Assembly (NCBI GenBank): GCA_963995525.1
Contig: OZ023209.1
Span: forward strand, 11,959,341 to 12,023,340
DNA: 64,000 bases
From: Escarpia spicata
Lineage: Eukaryota > Annelida > Polychaeta > Sabellida > Siboglinidae
Direction of reading: 5' to 3'
Part shown: piece after piece, positions 60,726-64,000 of the stretch
How positions within the stretch are numbered: the stretch's first letter is position 1
How the letters are laid out: each line of letters starts with the position of its first letter
Made by a program: the position numbers and the translations under genes
The notes under the pieces: generated by a model
What the model was told of the DNA's origin: nothing
Database searches by the model: none
Seen by the model: only the letters and a program-made list of their open reading frames with translations

Positions 60726-61166
60726 TTAGAATATGCAGAACAAGAAGTGGCACCACCATCGCTTATTCTTGCAGAGGCGAACGCAAGCGAAATTCAGTAC
60801 CGACGTTTCATGTTTGGTGCATCCGGCGAGACATGTTTTGAGAGTCACCTGCAAAACAATAACAACACCTATAGACCATGATCAGCATTGTCTGTAATAA
60901 TTAATTTCATATTTTAATACATATATACATATATAAATATAATATATAATGTTTAATATTACAATCTCTATCATTATCGACCTTTCCGTTGAGCATGCAA
61001 AGTAAACATAATATTCTAGTTATTTTAATTTAATATGAACTAATAATTTCAGCATAACTTGTGTTCGACTAGTGTTAATAAGCGGCAGAGTTATTGTTGT
61101 TGTTGTCGTTGCTGTTGGAGCAGCAGCAGCAGTAGTAATAATAATACTAGCAGCAGCAGCTACATC

Positions 61167-61209
<43 letters not shown>

Positions 61210-61210
61210 A

Positions 61211-61263
<53 letters not shown>

Positions 61264-61264
61264 A

Positions 61265-61306
<42 letters not shown>

Positions 61307-63050
61307 CAAAAGCAGCAGCAGCCGCATTTGTTGTTATTTTTGTTGTTGTAGTTGTTGTCATTGTCTTTGTTGTTTTTTATTTGTTATGGCTGCTGCAAGA
61401 TCATCTGAACATATTTATTGCTTTGGTAAACTCGAAATGTTTGTCAATAAATATATCAATTTCAATTGCAGTCGAAGTGTATGGTTTGTTTGCGTTGATG
61501 TAATAAATAACAACAACGTTGCCCAGCCTACCAATCGTTTGTACCACATCGCCAGACGCCCATTTAGAAGTTATATTTAAGTTGTGGCACAGGTGAAATG
61601 GTAATTTGCGTAACTAGCGGGGAGTGTGCTTGATGACGTAATTTAACAATTTAAACAACGTGATACGATTGTACATAATTACCTAAATATTACGTCATAC
61701 TGCAAACGTGGTTCTCGGCAACACATCATTTAGAAATGCCACAAACAAACCGCCCAAATGAGATCTTACCTCACAGTCATCACAATTTGACATTTCGCCG
61801 TTTTCTGCTGTTTCAGCCGCTTTGACAGAATGGAAGGTCAAAGACAGCAATACCGCAACAGTTGCGAGTAAGACCTGTGGAAGAAAGGTGCGAACTGACG
61901 TTGTGAATCTTACGAGTTCTATAACGAATTATAAGATCAGTGTTGCTAATTGAAAGATAATTGTTAAAGTTTACCCCTCGATGTCGGAGTGTGTACCGTA
62001 ATACAAAGAAAGATATTGGTAAGCTGTAATTTTTCCAAAGGTGCATGATTTCAATTTGCAATGTGAACATCCAAAATGGCTGCCAAATTGTGAAATATCA
62101 ATAAACTTGTTTTCAATATAAACAGAAGGCTAAATTAAAATATTGTAATACTTTTTAATGAAGTATTGTAACATTTGTTATACATTCAACGTAAACAAAA
62201 ACGCCATCCTACGTATCTCTGGATATGGTATTCCAAGAGGCATCGTGATAACCACTGTTGGTAGTTTTACTGTCCTTTGTATAACTTTTGCAGTTACAAA
62301 TAATAACACTTTAATCAAGCAGTCGGTGCATTTGCATTCACTGCTCATTGCTGCAAGATAATCAGTATTGTTGCGATCATTTATTCCTGTTGTAATTTTT
62401 ATTCCCTGTGTTGAAACAAACACGGAAACAAGGATTTGTTAGTTGTCGGCTCAACTCTTTGGAACTCGCCCACTTTCTCTTAACTTTAGGTCAGCAGGAA
62501 ATCTAATAATATTTCGCCGTCGCCTGAATATCTTGACTCATCGACGTATTCATTCGTCTATTAAAACGGCAGCGCCTCTTGCGATTTGTGACTGCCTATG
62601 CGTTTGGTTTTGACGCGTCGCTGTGCTTGTGTTCTCGAACATTGTAGCACAATACAAGTATTAGTGTTGTGTTATTTCGCGAACGTTCAAAGCAACACAC
62701 TTTGTCTAATTGCATCAAAAATACATTTGTTATTAACAAAAACTATCATTCTACTATTGATAGACATTGACGGTGCAAAATTGCTTTCCGAAGAAATGTC
62801 CGTATGTTACCATCGTTATTGTGCAAGACTGCCCTGTCTGCTTCACACGGCAACTGTTGGTTATAAGACTACAAATGGGTGAATGTAAAAGGAGCAACAT
62901 TTTGTATATTATTTAATGAATATCAGTGTCTAGTTTGTAATTTACAGTACCGTGTAGCTATAGTGCACACCGTTCCGGTGAAAAAACATACATTGTGGTA
63001 CCAGATTCGTTATTCTCAGGAAGAAGTCGTATACTTACAAGTGGCTTCAT
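60726..63050 (-). CDS. Small secreted eight-cysteine peptide, gene 2
   Basis: Three predicted exons, all joined in phase 0. Exon 1 codes ATG AAG CCA CTT (63050-63039, donor GTAAGT). Exon 2 (61874-61770, acceptor TTCCACAG, donor GTAAGA) continues the signal peptide VLLATVAVLLSLTFHSVKA and the first two cysteines. Exon 3 (60848-60726, acceptor TTTTGCAG) carries six cysteines and ends TAA; the total is 79 residues. Spacing is C-X2-C-X6-C-X3-C-X11-C-X3-C-X6-C-X4-C, the same plan as gene 1. The C-terminus (KNKRWWCHF) is basic and aromatic, which would suit membrane contact, but function is not known. Exon 3 is short and escapes simple frame scans. The second intron, after the second cysteine, is absent from gene 1. 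TATATG lies 60 bases before the ATG. Confidence 0.75.
61095..61345. repeat. (TAG)n and (AGC)n microsatellite in intron 2 of gene 2
   Basis: TAG repeats (61169-61308) with AGC borders and TGTTGT stretches. Overlapping frames are artefacts. Confidence 0.95.
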
Positions 63051-63092
63051 TGTGTTAGTCTTGATGAGGAACCGCTCGACGGTTGAAGTCAA
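62330..63092 (-). repeat. Duplicated segment, copy 2 (intact)
   Basis: Intron 1 and exon 1 of peptide gene 2. It is the uninterrupted counterpart of 49050-49235 plus 50654-51227 and serves as the empty-site reference for both insertions there. Confidence 0.9.
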
Positions 63093-63390
63093 ATAGAATG
63101 AGTCCTAGGCATATACAGTCCGCCAAATGTGCATAGCGACATGCGTTCATCGCCTGATATAGCGGTGCATCACCTGACTGCAGTGGATGTACGTATGTAC
63201 GCGGTGGCTTGTGAACGCTTGCTATTTTCAATTATGTCTGGTTTTCCCCGGACAAATATAGTGTTATGAAGACAAAGGTTTGTGGCATAACATGACGACA
63301 GTTTATATTAATATATAGTGACATGTTGGTTTAGTCCAGTTCACTTACAGTGATGTGCGTATGTCATAAGTAATTGGGTGCGAAGTACTT
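63093..63390 (-). promoter_or_regulatory. Upstream region of peptide gene 2, conserved with copy 1
   Basis: It holds TATATG at 63115-63110. About 300 bases match 53909-54213, so the promoter region was part of the duplicated unit. Past 63390 the two copies stop being collinear. Confidence 0.6.
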
Positions 63391-64000
63391 TAATATTATT
63401 TACTTAATTTATAGTCTTCGTTGTGAAAGAGAAATGCGCAATGTTGCGCACATTGCTATCATTGCATATAGTGTTCTCAGTTTGTTTAGCCATTTTAGTA
63501 ATTAATTAATGCTTTTATTTATAATATGTATATTGATTGCATATTGCAGTTACTTTTAATGCATCGATTTTTGGTCAAATGTCACTGATAAGTTCCTGGT
63601 TATATGTTTGTTTATATTAATACTTTTGATAGAGGTAATCCCCGTTATCGTGTCGTTAAGACAGAAGAAAAATATGTAAACGCATCAGTTTTTCGAAGTA
63701 TTTTTTAAATATTTAATTACCGGCGCTACTCTAGGCATAGATGTTTACTGGTTTCCAAATTTAAATCGCCATATTGTTGGCACACACAGCTGTTAATTGC
63801 GGCTGACATCTGCCAATTGAACGCGTCAAGAGTAGGGTGCTTTATGTGTGTTTTATGCCGCGCAACATAATTAGTCCGTCTTTCGTGTTTCCTGCCTTAC
63901 ACATAGCCTAGATCGCTTGCAATCTTTGTTTCACTTTTATTTTTCTTGATCCTAGACTTCCTCCTTGTGTAATCGAGTAGCGCACAGAAGATTGAGTTCA
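63391..64000. other. Spacer and inverted segment, no gene
   Basis: 63391-63600 has no counterpart in copy 1. 63601-63757 is the inverted counterpart of 54214-54378. The last 240 bases show nothing recognisable. Confidence 0.6.

Noticed and set aside
61966..61990. An alternative first exon for peptide gene 2 (CGACATCGAGG before GTAAAC)
   Set aside because: It lacks an ATG; the exon at 63050-63039 fits far better and matches gene 1.
62598..62882. Plus-strand cysteine-containing frame
   Set aside because: It is not conserved as a frame in the duplicate at 50.7-51.0 kb and lies antisense to intron 1 of peptide gene 2.

Overview
The window is animal nuclear DNA dominated by repeats. Genes are split by introns with GT..AG splice sites. 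Non-LTR retrotransposons of at least five lineages, hAT DNA transposons, a Ty3/gypsy fragment, tRNA-derived SINEs, a 44-bp satellite and many microsatellites fill most of it. There are no bacterial operons, Shine-Dalgarno sites or rRNA genes. The mix (PHD-finger LINEs, CR1/L2/RTE-like LINEs, a SINE with a conserved central block) suits a marine invertebrate, possibly a lophotrochozoan. I cannot name the phylum.

Layout. 1-11 kb: on the minus strand lie recognisable exons of three unrelated host genes: a perlecan-like EGF and laminin-G pair (1757-2697), the C-terminal half of the arginine methyltransferase PRMT5 (7633-9568) and the start of the mRNA cap methyltransferase RNMT (10051-10713). They keep introns and splice sites but carry stop codons and one-base deletions. 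A CR1-like LINE (2.9-5.1 kb) and a 2.2-kb satellite separate them. 11.6-17.6 kb: two further LINEs, one with a PHD finger. 19.1-20.6 kb: a broken transposase-like gene. 21.8-28 kb: two more copies of the CR1-like LINE, one inside a hAT-type element with a perfect 8-bp target duplication. 29-33 kb: an RTE LINE and a gypsy pol fragment. 34-46 kb: L2-like LINEs, one split by a complete but decayed hAT transposon (40941-43093). 46-55.5 kb: repeats, SINEs, a TIR element and LINE pieces.

The most interesting part is 49-63.8 kb. Two minus-strand genes (57386-56381 and 63050-60726) encode small secreted peptides. Each has a signal peptide and eight cysteines in closely matched spacing (CX3C-X6-CX3C-X9-CX3C-X6-CX3C, and CX2C-X6-CX3C-X11-CX3C-X6-CX4C). 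Both have a four-codon first exon, a phase-0 intron inside the signal peptide and a TATA box about 60 bases before the ATG. A third, broken copy (49.05-54.4 kb) keeps only the promoter and exon 1. Comparison with the intact copy (62.3-63.8 kb) shows it received a 1.4-kb TIR element in intron 1 and 2.7 kb of LINE sequence between TATA box and start codon. I read this as a tandem family of cysteine-rich secreted peptides that I cannot assign to a described family. Function is unknown.
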